Shown: positions 10,117 to 22,315, numbered from the stretch's first letter. The stretch: DNA of 38,496 nucleotides from Triparma columacea (GCA_030267965.1 BRYA01000217.1:844-39339), one strand, 5' to 3'. Notes: generated from the sequence alone by a model not told the origin. Numbers and translations: made by a program.

Positions 10117-10280
10117 GTGGAAATAACTTCAGAGTGGTAATTAAAAACTAAAACAACCGCAGGGTTCAATTTCAGTATCAGAAATGATTTTTGCATCCAT
10201 CTTTGTATTCAAATACCCTCGGGTACCCTTCGACTACATAATTTTCAGATCGGCGGATGTCAACATCTCTCACCCGACTC

Positions 10281-10471
10281 TAAAGTAATTTGAGAGTAAA
10301 GGATGTCTTTAAAGTAAGGGGTGCGAAGTTAAGGCTTTCGGAAAGAACAGACTTTTCGAACAAGTTTTAATTACACAACTAGGAACTAAAGATCAATGAT
10401 TTCAATTAACCCAATATATTCTACGTAACCCTAAAGTAAATTAGAGAGTGAAGGATATCTTCAAAGCAAGG
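10281..10471. repeat. Pair of ~40-bp imperfect direct repeats
   Basis: The copies lie at about 10281-10319 and 10432-10471 and share the frame taaagta-a-tt-gagagt-aaggat-tctt-aaag-aagg. The second overlaps the last three codons and stop of the zinc-finger gene (minus strand). The rest of 10117-10460 between the convergent BspA-type and zinc-finger genes shows no gene. Confidence 0.7.
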
Positions 10472-11636
10472 TCTTCTTCGTCTTTAATTTATATCCTTCT
10501 TGTAGGCATGTCTGCCGAGTTCCGCCAATATCGTGAATATTAGCAAGGTGCGTCTTGATTTCGCTTCGACGCTTCGACTTATAGTCACACCCTTCTTGCT
10601 GGCTTGGAGGGCAAACAACGCCGATATTGTGAACATTAGCGAGGTGCTTCTTGATCACGCCTCTCTGCTTCGTCTTGAAGTCGCACCCCTTTTGCGGGCA
10701 TGCATGCCAGGTCACCCCAATATCGTGAATATTGGCAAGGTGTTCCTTGATATGGGCTCGACCCTTGGATTTGTATTCACACCCTTCTTGCGGGCATGTA
10801 TGCCACGTCACGCCAATATCGTGAACGTGAGCAAGGTGCGACTTGATGTCGCCTCTCTGCTTCGCCTTATATTTACACCCTTCTTGCGGGCATTTACGCC
10901 AGGTTACACCAATGTTGTGAGTATTAACAAGGTGCTGCTTGATGCTGCCTCTCTCCTTCGCCTTATATTCACACCCTTTTTGCGGGCATGTATGCCATGT
11001 TACCCCAATATCGTGAATATGAGCAAGGTGGATCTTGATGGTGCTTTTCTGCTTCGCCTTAAATTCACACCCTTCTTGCGGGCATTTATGCCATGTTACG
11101 CCAATGCTGTGAGTATTAGCAAGGTGCCTCTTGATGTTGCCCCTCTGCTTTGTCCTATACTCGCACCCTTCTTGCGGGCATTTATGCCATGTTCCGCCAA
11201 TGTCGTGAATACAAGCAAGGTGGGTCTTGAGACTGCTTTTCAGCTTCGCCTTATAGTTGCACCCCCTTTGTTTGCAGCGGTAAGGCCTCTCATCTATCTC
11301 TTCCTCATAGTACTCATACAACCCCGCAGTCACCTGTCCATTAACATCCACCACTTCAACCCCACTGCTGTTAGTCTTCCCTTCAGCAACAACCTCCTCA
11401 TCACATGGTTGGCAAACAAGCAGATCATGCTGTACCACGTCGCCATCTTCAACCACCTCCCCGTTTCCCGCTCCCTTGATACCGTCCACCGTCGTTGTAC
11501 CCTTGTGCTGTCCTTGAAACCCAGGAATCATACCCGGTTCCTCCGATTCCACCACCTTGAAATCATCTATTACTGTGGTGGTATTTGGCGCAAACATGTC
11601 CATATCTGACGATATATTCTCACTGAAAACCGACAT
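10461..11636 (-). CDS. C2H2 zinc-finger array protein
   Basis: This is a single exon of about 391 residues starting at the first in-frame ATG (MSVFSENISSD). The frame stays open upstream to 11879 but has no ATG there. The N-terminal ~115 residues are acidic. A 32-residue repeat follows, with each finger C-x4-C-x12-H-x4-H and the spacer DIGVTWHxCPQEGC. Seven fingers are intact, beginning with YRCKQRGC and ending with CPQKGCDF...HLANVH. The eighth has its first cysteine displaced (CPPSQQEGC). The ninth has lost its second cysteine (TCLQEGYKLKTKK) and stops before the histidines. The linker is longer than the TGEKP type, so DNA binding like classical arrays is not assured. The likely role is nucleic-acid binding in the nucleus. 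The last codons overlap a repeat shared with the 3' flank. Confidence 0.82.
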   Translation of the reverse strand: MSVFSENISSDMDMFAPNTTTVIDDFKVVESEEPGMIPGFQGQHKGTTTVDGIKGAGNGEVVEDGDVVQHDLLVCQPCDEEVVAEGKTNSSGVEVVDVNGQVTAGLYEYYEEEIDERPYRCKQRGCNYKAKLKSSLKTHLACIHDIGGTWHKCPQEGCEYRTKQRGNIKRHLANTHSIGVTWHKCPQEGCEFKAKQKSTIKIHLAHIHDIGVTWHTCPQKGCEYKAKERGSIKQHLVNTHNIGVTWRKCPQEGCKYKAKQRGDIKSHLAHVHDIGVTWHTCPQEGCEYKSKGRAHIKEHLANIHDIGVTWHACPQKGCDFKTKQRGVIKKHLANVHNIGVVCPPSQQEGCDYKSKRRSEIKTHLANIHDIGGTRQTCLQEGYKLKTKKTLL

Positions 11637-12329
11637 GCTCGGCTCGGCAAGTGTAGCTTTGTTGAATGCTTCCAGTAACAGAGCAAAATGATTTTGGTTT
11701 GTGTCCAACAATTCGGAAACAAACAAACAACAACAAACTCTAAACTCAATTTTTGGGCTGACGACCTTGAACACACGGAAGCACCAGGAAGATATTTTCT
11801 TGTCGTACGTAATTTGCGCTCCTTCGGACTGTACAATTACACTACATACTACAGTCGCGAAATGACGTCGTCTCGTCACGTAATGGGACGCGTTGGAGTT
11901 ATATTTTTAGGTTGGTGGCATTTGGGCCTCTACGTACGGGATCACACGGCCGTAGCCCCTGCGTTATGATCGTTGGTTCTGTGCAGTGCTCCGGTTATGC
12001 TGACGTTGAAAATTACGTATGATAAGAAAATATCAATTCCTGGGTTGTCAATTCCCCCAGCCCCATTACTTTTGTTGTGTGTAAGATATCTCGCATTATA
12101 TCTCGATTGCGTGCGTAATATGGATATATAATTAGTTTTCTATGCGATGATATGTATCGTTAATGGTGTGATCTTGTTATAATCAGTGTGTGTGTAGATA
12201 TTAGCTAGAAAATGGATGTTAAATAAATGGCATCGACACACTCGGTCTTTCTAACACTCTCAAATTCTTCTCAAACCTCACTCTATTTACAGATACACAC
12301 ACACATATCTACTCTACTATAATATCCAA
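11637..12329. other. Divergent intergenic region, zinc-finger gene / methionyl-tRNA synthetase
   Basis: The part next to the zinc-finger gene is open in its frame but lacks an ATG, so it is probably 5' UTR or upstream sequence. From about 12000 the sequence is AT-rich (gatatataattag and similar), with short tg runs near 12185. It becomes ca-rich before the synthetase ATG. No RNA gene was recognised. Confidence 0.4.
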
Positions 12330-14406
12330 ATGCTATCATACACATTAATTAGTATGATATTACTTCAAACACTTCAAATATCACGTACTTATAGTCCCAT
12401 CTTTTCTCCTGTCAAATCGACCCTCTTTAATCCTATTTTCAAGCGTACAACTACACATACACCCATACGTACACCCACCCACACATCCATACACACATAC
12501 AAACCTCATACCCCCCATAAATCCGCCACCTCCCTCTTCTCCACCTCCTCCTCCTCCACCCCTTCAACCTCCTACATAACAACTCCCATATACTACGTGA
12601 ACGCGTCCCCCCACATAGGTCACGCCTACACCTCCGTCGCTTGCGACGTCCTCTCCCGCTACGACTCACTCGCAGGTTCCCCCACCTTTCTCGGTACGGG
12701 TGTTGACGAGCATGGGGAGAAGGTTGAGATGAACGCGAAGCTCGCAGGGGTGGAGACGAGGGTGTTCTGCGATGGGGTTGCTAAGACGTTTATGGAACTT
12801 ACGAGTGCCGTTGGTATGGAGTATGACGCGTTCGTACGTACGACTGGGGTGGAGCATATGGAGGGTGCCAAGACCTTGTGGAGAGCTATGGAAGCTAACG
12901 GGGATATTTACAAGGGGGTTTATGAGGGCTGGTACTCTATCAGGGACGAGGCTTTCTACACGGAGAGCGAACTTGTTAAGGACGAAGAGACTGGGAAGAT
13001 GACGGCACCGACTGGAGCGGAAGTGGAATGGAGGGAGAAGGAGGAGAGGTGAGTGTGTGTAGGGGGGGAGGGGAGTTTATTTGAGGAATCACGAGGACCT
13101 TTTACCTTTACCTTTTATAGACGAAACAGGCAAAAGACGGTCGGAATAATCTACCTCACAATTTTTCTCACCCTACAATCCCCCCTCCCCCCCCTCAACC
13201 CCCCTCTTAGCTACTTCTTCAAGCTGTCCGCCTACCAGGAGCCTCTCCTCTCCCACATCGAATCCAACCCCAACTTCATCCTCCCCCCCTCCCGTCGTAA
13301 CGAGGTTGTATCCTTCCTAAAGTCCGGTCTCCGCGACCTCTCGATATCACGGACCTCATTCACATGGGGTATCCCTGTACCGAACGATCCGGAACACGTT
13401 ATGTACGTATGGATTGACGCGCTAAGCAACTACCTAACACAGATAGGCTACGGTAAATCAGGTTCAGAGTCATGGCGTGAAAAGTGGCCTCCAAAAGTCC
13501 ACGTAGTCGGGAAGGATATACTAAGGTTCCACGCGGTGTACTGGCCGGCCATGCTTATGAGCGCTGGGGTAGAGTTACCGGAGAGGATATTCGCGCATGG
13601 ATGGTGGACGAGGAACGGGGAGAAAATCTCCAAGAGTCTAGGGAACGTTATCGACCCTTTTCAGCTAGTTGAGGAATACGGGAAGGACCAAACGAGGTTC
13701 TTCCTTATGGCCGAGTCGAGGTTCGGGTCAGATGCTGATTTTGACGATGGGAGGATGGTTGAGAAGTGCAACGCGGGACTGGCTAACAGCTATGGTAACC
13801 TGGTGCAGAGGACACTATCACAGGTCTACAAGAACTGCGACGGGAAGGTACCTAAGAGGGGGGAACTCACGGAAGCCGATAAAGAGATCCTCGAGAAGTG
13901 CGCAGGGAGCTACGAGCAAACGAGGGAGTTTATGGATATGCAGGAGATCCACAATTACGTCAACCACCTCCTTGGGTTAATCCGTGACCTTAACGTATAC
14001 ATAGACTCCCAGGAGCCGTGGAAGCTTAAGAAGACTGACGTGGCACGTATGGAGACCGTGTTGAACGTGCTGGTTGACGCTATTAGGAGAGTCACTATTG
14101 CATTCCAACCGGTCATGCCGGAATCTACGGGGAAGATACTTGACCAAATGGCTGTGCCGGAGGAGGATAGGATGATGAAGGTAAGAGGGAGATAGGGGGG
14201 GGGGTGGAGAGACGCGAAAATACGCAAGAGTTATTTACTCACGTGAATATTGGATCATCGAAACCCCCCCCCCTCACCCCAACCCTCCTCTCCCCCAACG
14301 CAAGGACATTGCAAACGATGATAAGGTGGTACCGGAAGGCACAAGCATCCCGAAACCTCAAGGGGTTTTCCCGAGGATAGAACCACCTGCTAAGGTTGAA
14401 GCTTAG
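12330..14406 (+). CDS. Methionyl-tRNA synthetase, organellar type
   Basis: Three exons, 12330-13048, 13211-14180 and 14305-14406, join in phase and give about 596 residues. The enzyme charges tRNA(Met) with methionine. The class I signatures are ASPHIGHAY (HIGH motif) and EKISKSLGN (KMSKS motif). FLGTGVDEHGEK, WGIPVPNDPEHVMYVWIDAL, GKDILRFHAVYWPAML and the anticodon-binding start FFLMAESRFGSDADFDD are also typical. EGWYSIRDEAFYTESEL occupies the connective peptide and lacks the zinc-knuckle cysteines. A presequence of about 85 residues, hydrophobic at its start and then rich in Thr, Ser and Lys, points to import into mitochondria and/or plastid. A second ATG at 12354 is an alternative start. 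There is no C-terminal EMAP-like tRNA-binding domain. The gene is convergent with the coiled-coil gene, 88 nt away. Confidence 0.92.
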
Positions 14407-14466
14407 TCAGGCCTTCAAAAACAAACGGTGTCCTAACTAACTAACTTTTTCCATTTTAAGTGACGA

Positions 14467-14472
14467 AATAAA
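14467..14472 (+). terminator. Possible polyadenylation signal AATAAA
   Basis: AATAAA lies 61 nt beyond the synthetase stop codon, in the 88-nt gap before the convergent coiled-coil gene. The position suits a polyadenylation signal. Use of this hexamer in this organism is assumed, not shown. Confidence 0.3.
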
Positions 14473-14494
14473 ACACTGCTATTACACTATAACC

Positions 14495-17400
14495 CTAACC
14501 TGTCAAAGAAAGCCCTCCACCTCTAAGCCCTCCCAGGTTCCCCTTGACAACCTTAGTTTCCACCTCCTCCCCCCCCCCTACCCAAAGTGCTCCGCCCCCG
14601 GTATTCGGCCTGCTCCAAGCTCCGACGTCCCCGGCCCTACTACCGACTCTAGATCCCGTCATCCCAGCGAATGGGTCGCCGTTCTGATTAGAAGAGCTGC
14701 CGTCCTTATCCCTCTTCTTCCCCGGCTTCACGATGCTGGGAAGCTTGACTGACGAGGGCTTGTCTGCTGTCTTTTCCCTCTTTTGTGGTACCCAGGTCTG
14801 CTGGATCCTCTTCACCGGTATGTCCCCTCCCCCCGCCTTCCTCCCCTTCTCGAAGCTCTTGCTCCAGTGGAACCTATCCTTCGGGTTCATATACGCCGGT
14901 TCCTTCGCAGCCTCCCTAGCCTTAACCCCCGCGTCCATAATCCCGTTAACGCTAACGTCCCCATCCCCCGGTTCCGGTGGTTTAGCGTACGGGTACCTAA
15001 GCTGAGGGTGCCTGCCCCAGGGACCGTAGGGCTGCTTGTCCTCGTCCCGAGCGTGCCTGTACTGGACAAGAGGACCGGAGGAGGACGCCAAGCTCGTGCC
15101 CCCACTACCGACGCTCAAGCCCCCCCCGCCTCCGATTTGAGATCCCCCGACGCTACGACCCCCGTAGATGCTGGAGTTACCTAGGCTCGAGTCGTCGCCC
15201 CATCCTACGCTGCTGATGTCGTCCCTCCCCCCCCCAATTGAGTCCCTGAATCTCCTCCCCCCCACGCTCATTCCCCCCCCCCCCATTCCTCCTACGTGTC
15301 CCAGGACGTCCGTCGTAACAAAGAACACTCCCCCTCCCCCAAAGTACTGCCTCTTCTCGTCCTCCCTCCTCTTGAGTTCCTCGAACGCCTTCCCCTCCAG
15401 GTGCAGGGCGTCCAGGAAGCTCCAGTCCTTGACCTCTGATCCCTCCCCCTCCCCCCTTCCCCTTCTCGCGGCCGCTAGCAGCTGATCCCTACGGTTGGCG
15501 GCCCACTCAACGAGGCTGCTGTACGGCACCCCGTTGAACACGACCTGCGGAACGTGGTGGATCCACTTGTAGCTCTCCATCACTGCTAGCAGGTTCTCCT
15601 CCCTCTTCCTGACGAGGTCTGCGATCATGTTGCTGTACTTTCCGAGCTTCTTCTCCCTCCTCCTCTTGAGGGCCTCAAGCCTGGCCCTGCCGTCCCCGTC
15701 GAGGGCCATGGAGAGCTGCTTCTCAAGCTCCCCCAATGCGAACTCGTCGGCCTTTCTCCTCTCGAGCAACTCGTTCATTTCCTCCTCGAGAGTCTTCTCC
15801 TTGCCCAACAAAGCCTGAATCTGGCCCTTGAATATGTTCTCCTGTACCTCGAGCTGCTTGATCCTCTCCCTCATCATTTCGTTGGCCTTTTCTGTCGCAG
15901 TGAGGCTGTTCTGCATTGATTGCAACTGCTCCATATCGCTCGCCATCCTCTCTGCCGCTAGCTTCCTCCTCTTCTCGCCCTCCTCCCCTTCGTTCGACAG
16001 CTGGCCCTCAAGCTCCTTCAGCTTAGTCTTCTGGCCGTTAATCTCACCGTCCTTTTCCACGATTGCGTTCTGGAGGTCGTCTAAGAGCCTCTCCCTCTTC
16101 TTCATTGTTTCCCTTAACGAATCGAGCTCATTCATAACGCTCGGATCCACGTGCCCCTTAAAGTCCTCCTTCAGCTTCCTGTTCTGCTCCTCCAGGTCCT
16201 TCATCTTCTCCTTGAGTCCAATAATCTCACCGTTCGCCTCAGACAACTCCTCAAGGTGGTCGTGCAACTGCTCCATGTGGTCGTGGTCCCTGTCGAGCGT
16301 TTCGTGGACCTCGTCGTCCCTCGCGGTGTGAAAGTCGTGCAAGACCTTGTGCTGCTCGTCGCTCTCCTCCTGCTTTTCTTCCCCCTCCTTTTTCTCCTCC
16401 TCCTTTTTCTCCTCCTCCTTTTCTTCCCCCTTGTTTTTCTCCTCCTCAGCTTTTGCGACTCTGACACCTTCAATTACTCTTGATGTGGCAGATTTCCAAA
16501 GTTTCCTAATCTGTTTGTGAAGCTTTTCCTGCTTCTTCCTCTCTGCTTCGTTCCTTCCCGCGCTCTTCAGCTTCTCCCTTGCCTTTTCCCTAAAGTCAGT
16601 CAACTTCTGCTTCTCGTCCTCGAGCGCCAGGGTCAGATGGTTTTTGATTTGGCTAAGAATGTCAATCTGGTCATGAACGGGCCACACGGTGTGATCGCAC
16701 TCCATGTCGATGTCACCAGAGTCGAGGAATATGGCAGCTCTCCAGCCACCCTTGAGTTTCACTGCATTTGCTAACACCTTGGTCTGGGTTTCCATAACCA
16801 CCTTCTTGTGTTCAAGAGGCTTCCGGTCAGCGGCCCCGTGCGTTGTTTCGATCATGCTTTCGACATTCTTGATCGCATTCGAGACGACATGGTGCATCGT
16901 CTGCAGCTCGCTAATGCCCGCACTTGATATTGCCTCCTGTAGCACAGACGCCTTCATCTCATTCTGTTTTGGGTTGCTTGTCTTGTCGAGCATAATGTGA
17001 GCAAGCTTCCGGGTAAGCTCCTTGAGGTCCGACGTATTCACCATATTCTGGATTATTTCTAGCACGCCATCTTCGTCTCCATTCTGATTGGCGGCGGCAC
17101 TCATGTCGATCATGTCATCAAGTCCGTAAACTTCAAGTTCGCTTATGATGTCCTCGTATCCATCTTCAATTTCGTCCAATTCGTCGTGAAGTTGATGGCG
17201 CTGCTTCCTGCTGTTAGGCCTACTTCCGTCACCGCCCTCGTGCGATTTCTTCAAGGCAACCATCTTTTTCTTGAGAGCGTGAGCTTTCCTTGCCAGTTCT
17301 AAGCCTTTCTTGACTTCTTCTCTGAGCGATTTCACAGGAATTGCCATGGCGGTGCTGCGACGGTGCCTCATCATCCTTTGCTTAAGCTTTGTAATTTGAA

Positions 17401-20400
17401 CCTGCTTCATTTGTTGTTGCTTCAATAAGACGCTTGAGGGGGTAACAAGAGGTGAAGACGTTGTTGAGGAGGCTTGGCTGCTGGTAGCGGTTGGTAGCTC
17501 CGTTGGAGTTTGTTTCGATGAAATATCTGAGGCAGTTGCAGGTGCAGGTGCAGGTGCAGGTGCAGGTGCAGGTGAAGGTGCGGGTGCAGGTGCGGGTGCA
17601 GGTGCGGGTGCAGGTGCGGGTGCAGGCGCAGAAATTGGAGGTGGAGCAGGAGCAGGAGCAGGAGCAGGAGGAAGTGCCACGACTTGGTTGGGTGCTGGCG
17701 CTGATACTGGTGCCGGCGCTACAACTGCTGCATGTACAGGCGCGGGTTCTTGCTGCGGGGGTGGAACAGGGCTAGGAGCAGGAATAGGAATTGATGCAGC
17801 TGTTGCTGAAATAAGCTCATCGCCCTCTGATACTATGTGTTGATGTTCTTCGGGTAACTTTGGCTCCTCCTTTGGTACAGCAGGTGTTTCTTCGACCTTT
17901 GTTTCTTCGATGATCTGTTCAACCATGGGATCCTCTGCCGTTGGCTCTGATGCTACCACTGAAGTAGGTGCCAGAACCTCCTTCTTTTCAGGCTCCTCGA
18001 CTTGGGTAGGAGCAGATAACGCCTCGACAGGGGCAGATATAGCCTTCTCAATTGGAGCAGGTGCAACATCCTCAGCTTGCATAGGTGTAACCTCGACAGG
18101 TTGCGATGCAACCTCCTCGACAGGTTGCGATGCAACCTCCTCGACAGGTGTTGGAGCAGCCTCCTCGACAGGTGTTGGAGCAGCCTCCTCGACAAGTGTT
18201 GGAGCAACATCCTCGACAGGTGTTGGAGCAGCCTCCTCGACAGGTGTTGGAGCAACCTCCTCGACAGGTGTTGGAGCAGCCTCCTCGACAGGTGTTGGAG
18301 CAACCTCCTCGACAGGTGTTGGAGCAGCCTCCTCGACAGGTGTTGGAGCAACCTCCTCGACAGGTGTTGGAGCAGCCTCCTCGACAGGTGTTGGAGCAGC
18401 CTCCTCGACAGGTGTTGGAGCAACCTCCTCGACAGGTGTTGGAGCAACTTCCTCGACAAGTTTTGGAGCAACCTCCTCGACAGGTGTGGGAGCCACCTCC
18501 TCGACAGGAGCACGCCCGCCCTCTTCAACTTGTGCAGGTGTAGGATCCTCAGCTGGAGCTGGAGCTAAGGCAGGAGCGGAAGAAGGAACAGCCTCTTTAA
18601 TTGGAGCGGGTGATGGCAGTTCCACAACGACAGGCGCAGGTTTCTCGGCAAGGTCGGGAGCAGCTTCTTCGACAACAGCAGGCGCGGGTTCCTCCACAAC
18701 ATGAGCTGCTGGTTCTTCTGCATCAGGAGTCGTAGGGTCCTCCTCTATTGATTTTGCCGGTGCAACAGGCTGTGCCACCACGGATTCGAACTCGCCCTCG
18801 TTGTCGTCTTCTTTCACTGTGGCAGGCCTGCTGTTGATGCCCGATCCTGATGAAACAGGCCGGGATTTATTGCCGCTTCCTGGTCTCGACTCGCTCTCGC
18901 TGCTACTAGGAGGCTCTGGGAACTCATTTGCCACAATACCACTTGAAAAGAAGCTACTCCCTCCATTAGGATTGGCGTTCTTTGTGCTCAGCATGAGAGA
19001 CTTTTTCCTCGCGAAAGCAATTAAAGCGGACTTTCTTTCCTGTGTCCATACCTTGCTCACTAAGCTCCTTTTCCCGCCTATGCCGCCGAGTAGACCACTA
19101 CTGACGCTGTTTTTCCGAAGCATCGCCATAACCATGTTTGCCTTCCTCGCGTTTTCCTTCTCCATTTTCTTTCTAGTTCTATCAAGTTTTTTTGAGTTCG
19201 AGCCGACTTCCATGTCGTGCAGTTTGTCGATCAATTTTTCGACCTCGTTCCATGCGGTGAATTCGTCTCGGTCGTCAAAAAGATCCTGCAAAATGTGGTG
19301 AGAGTTTTTCAAATGGATTTCGAGCTCTGCTAAGTGCCTGCGTAAGTTGTTGTTGTCGGACTGACTTCTTTGGCTTTGTCCTTCGGCACTCTCGAGCTGT
19401 TGCTGAAGCTGGCGCGAGTGGGCATCTGCAGCAACTTTTGCGGCCTTGTTCTTAAGCTTTTCCTTGCCGAGGCTTTTGGCGAGCTGGTCGACCTTGTTGG
19501 ACATTGCTTCGAGCTCGTCAGAGTTAGGATTTGAGGCAACAGTAGCCTTGAGCTTTTCGATCTCGTCCAGCAAGCTCTCCGAGCCACGCGAAGAATCCTT
19601 TAGTTTTTCCTCGGCCTGCTTCAGCGCCTCCGACAACTCCCCCTCCTTCTTTGCGGCCTTCTCCATCTGCGCTTTATCGATTTCAATCGTCTTCCGCATA
19701 CTTTCCAGGTTCTTTTGGAGGTCGAGTATCTGGGCACTGAGAGATTCGTTCTCTTTCGCTGCAAGGCTCGAACTGTCGGATTGGTTCAATTTGAGGCTCT
19801 GGATGTTATCTTCTTTTTCTTTCAGCGCCGCCTTGAGAGATTCAATTTCCAAGCTCATATCCTTCAACTTAGCCTGAGCTTCCCTCGACACCGTCTCTTT
19901 GCCACTGGCATTAGATGTCGCCTCGTCTAGCTGCTTTTTGATATTATCAAGCTCTTTCTTGTGCTTAGCGGCGGCCTCCTTGCTGCCTTTCTTGAGTTCA
20001 TCTATCCTTACTTGGGAATCGTGTTCGATGGCGGCTTTCTCCTGCTTCAGTTTGTCGATCGCTGCTGTGTTGGCCGATGCAGCATTGGCTTTCTTCTCGG
20101 CTTCTTCGACCTCCCTTTTGAGAATTTCCACGTCCTCCTTGAGGACTTTGATGTCCATATCGCACTGTGTCTTTTGTTCTTCGGACTTCTTGAGGTGGCC
20201 TTGTAGCCTCTTGATTGTGTCATCTTTTTTCTTTGCCAATTCCTCGCTCCCCTTACTGCTTTCCTCCTTCTCCTTAAGCTGTTCCTGCAACCTTGCTAGT
20301 TGAAGGTCGAACCCTTCCTTCTCCTTCTTCTTTCTTGCCGCCTCAGCTTCGGCCTCCTTCTTCCTCATTTCCTCCTTCTCCTTCATCTCCAGTTCTTGCT

Positions 20401-22047
20401 CTCTCTGTAACGCCTCTGATTGAGCTTTCTGGTCCCTCGTAGATTGATTGAGAAGAGTTTTCATGTTGGCCTCCTGCGCCTTGACGTCGTTCTTCATTTT
20501 CATTATCTCCTGGTTGAGGATGAGCTTCTCATCCTCCAGGTCGTTGTTTTTCTTTTTAAGTTCCGCCAGCTCCCTCTGTCTTTCCTTTTCCACCTCTTCG
20601 TCTTCTTCGTTACTAGTGTTTGCGGCGCCCGGTTCCCTCAACTCCATGAACAAGTTGAGTTTCCCCTCGCGGTCGGCTTGCTCGATTGACCTTCTGATCG
20701 TCTCCGACTGAAGCAACTTTTGCTCCAACTCGAAAATCCTATCCGTCATCTCTTTCGCTTGATTTGACCAATCGACCTTATCGCCATTTACCTTTGAAGA
20801 GAGCAAGTCCAAGACAGAGGTCTCCTTCGTCAAGTTCTTCTCCAAGTTTGAGTTCTTGAGTTGCACCTGCTCGAGATTCTTGACGGCCTCTCTTAGCTCT
20901 ACGGCCATATTATTGAGGTCTTTTTCCTTTGCTTTGTTTTGCCTTCTAAGCTTCGATGTGACCTCCTGGGTGTGATCGGCGTGTTGCTGCAGCATGTCGT
21001 GAACAATCTTGTTCAAGGCAGTGGTGACCTTTCCCACGACCTTTCTGTTCTCTTTAAGGTAGGCTGCAGTTTCGGTGCCCTCTCGTATGAGCTGAGTCGG
21101 CTCAATCTTGAAGACTTGCCCCAAGTCAGAATCTATGTCATCTTCCTCGTCCATTGTGCGAAGTTCAAAGAACCAATCAAGCAAGGAGTTGAGGGCGTTC
21201 TTGTGCTCGCTGTTCATGGCGCTAAGGTTCATTGCTGAGTCGATTGCATTGCCGATGTTCGTCCTCAGGGCCAGTGTAGCTGTGACGAATAAGCATCAAA
21301 GAAAAATGGGATCGGGTAGAGGGGTTAGATGATTTGTTCCATTGTTGCACATCGACTTCTGACCAGGATCGGATACTCTCCCGTTGCACATTCTCACCTT
21401 CCTTCGATTCGTCCACAGGCATCTGCCCCTCTTCAGAGAAGTCTTCAACGCCGTTATTATTAGGGTGTGATGGGGGGGCGTAGCCCTTAGTCATTTCCTG
21501 TGGACGAGGCAGGGTAGGGTTGGTTGGGGAAGGGTGGTGAGAAGAGGCACGGCGCAAGGAGAATAGGATGGGTCGGGGTTGGAGGACGAGGAGGATGGAT
21601 TGTTTGGGTCAACAAAATAGTGCCCACACCCCATCCCTCGCACAGGGTAGGGACTTCAGGGCTACTTACCTCCACTCGGCTCAAAATTTGAAGTTTCTCG
21701 TCAGTCAGGTTCGTCAGTAAGTCAATATTCGGTGCGCCTTTCCCGTGACTGGAAGCATGGTACTTCTGGGAATGGTGTTGGTGACCACCCTTGATATTGC
21801 CCTTCGACGCAGAGTGTTGCAAAGTAAGCTGCCCCGTGGAATGTTTTCGTTCGGAGGCATGAGAGGCGACAAAGCTGCTCTTCCGACTCATTTTACCGGC
21901 CTTTTTTACCTTCTTCTCGCTCTCTCCTCCAATTAATCTGTCCTTGGCCGCCAATCGGGTCGGCTTGTAACTTTTCGTTTGAGGGGGTGCAGGAGATGTA
22001 ACGTTGTCACCAAGCGATAAAAAGGATGCTCCGTTCAATGATGACAT
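14495..22047 (-). CDS. Giant coiled-coil protein with Pro/Glu/Ala repeat region
   Basis: Three exons, 22047-21670, 21497-21398 and 21279-14495, give about 2420 residues (phases 0 and 1). The start at MSSLNGASF is preferred; an in-frame ATG at 22158 is possible. Residues 1-160 are basic, Ser/His-rich. About 245-900 is a long coiled coil (runs of Lys, Glu, Leu, Gln). About 1087-1225 is an 8-residue repeat, VEEAAPTP/VEEVAPTP. An Ala-Pro dipeptide run follows near 1373-1407. After a conserved-looking segment (TSDLKELTRKLAHIML...) a second coiled coil covers about 1750-2050. The tail includes NMIADLVRKREENLLAVMES, a glycine-rich stretch and a basic end. It resembles scaffold, centrosomal or basal-body proteins in style only; I recognise no named family. 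A 6.8-kb exon without introns is large for this locus. Confidence 0.8.
17534..17630. repeat. Hexanucleotide repeat encoding Ala-Pro dipeptides
   Basis: A run of ggtgca/ggtgcg hexamers on the plus strand encodes the alternating Ala-Pro stretch of the coiled-coil protein on the minus strand. The downstream half alternates gca and gcg regularly, giving a 12-nt higher-order unit. Confidence 0.9.
18091..18508. repeat. 24-nt coding minisatellite, about 18 copies
   Basis: The unit is tcctcgacaggtgttggagc plus a variable acc/gcc codon pair, and encodes VEExAPTP on the minus strand. Copies largely alternate between the two forms, giving a 48-nt higher-order period over part of the array. Its length, a multiple of three, keeps several frames on both strands open across the array. 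Only the minus-strand frame of the coiled-coil gene continues for thousands of bases. Confidence 0.92.
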
Positions 22048-22315
22048 GGCTGGCCCGGTGTAATGATGATATCGGGTCTGTTGAAAAATTGCCTTAACCC
22101 CCTGCGCCCCTGGCCGTTTGGGGAGTCCAGAGAAAGGGAGGAAGGGGAACAAGGACAATGAAAATGGTTTGGGGATGGATTGTTTTTGCCCTACATAAGA
22201 ACGTTGGGTTGCAGGATTGATAATTAAAATCTCTTACGGTGAACTTGTAGGACGGCGATTTAGAAAGCTAACTAGACCGTTAGTTTTTGAATAAACGGCC
22301 CTCCCAAAAACTATT

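Noticed and set aside
10533..11609. Long plus-strand open frame (358 codons) opposite the zinc-finger gene
   Set aside because: It mirrors the 96-nt finger repeat on the other strand, giving repetitive Ile/Leu/Phe text with no family pattern. The minus frame has clear C2H2 spacing.
17910..18704. Plus-strand frame rich in Ser/Thr/Gly (264 codons) and two others across the 24-nt minisatellite
   Set aside because: They are shadows of the minisatellite in the coiled-coil gene and begin and end close to the repeat.
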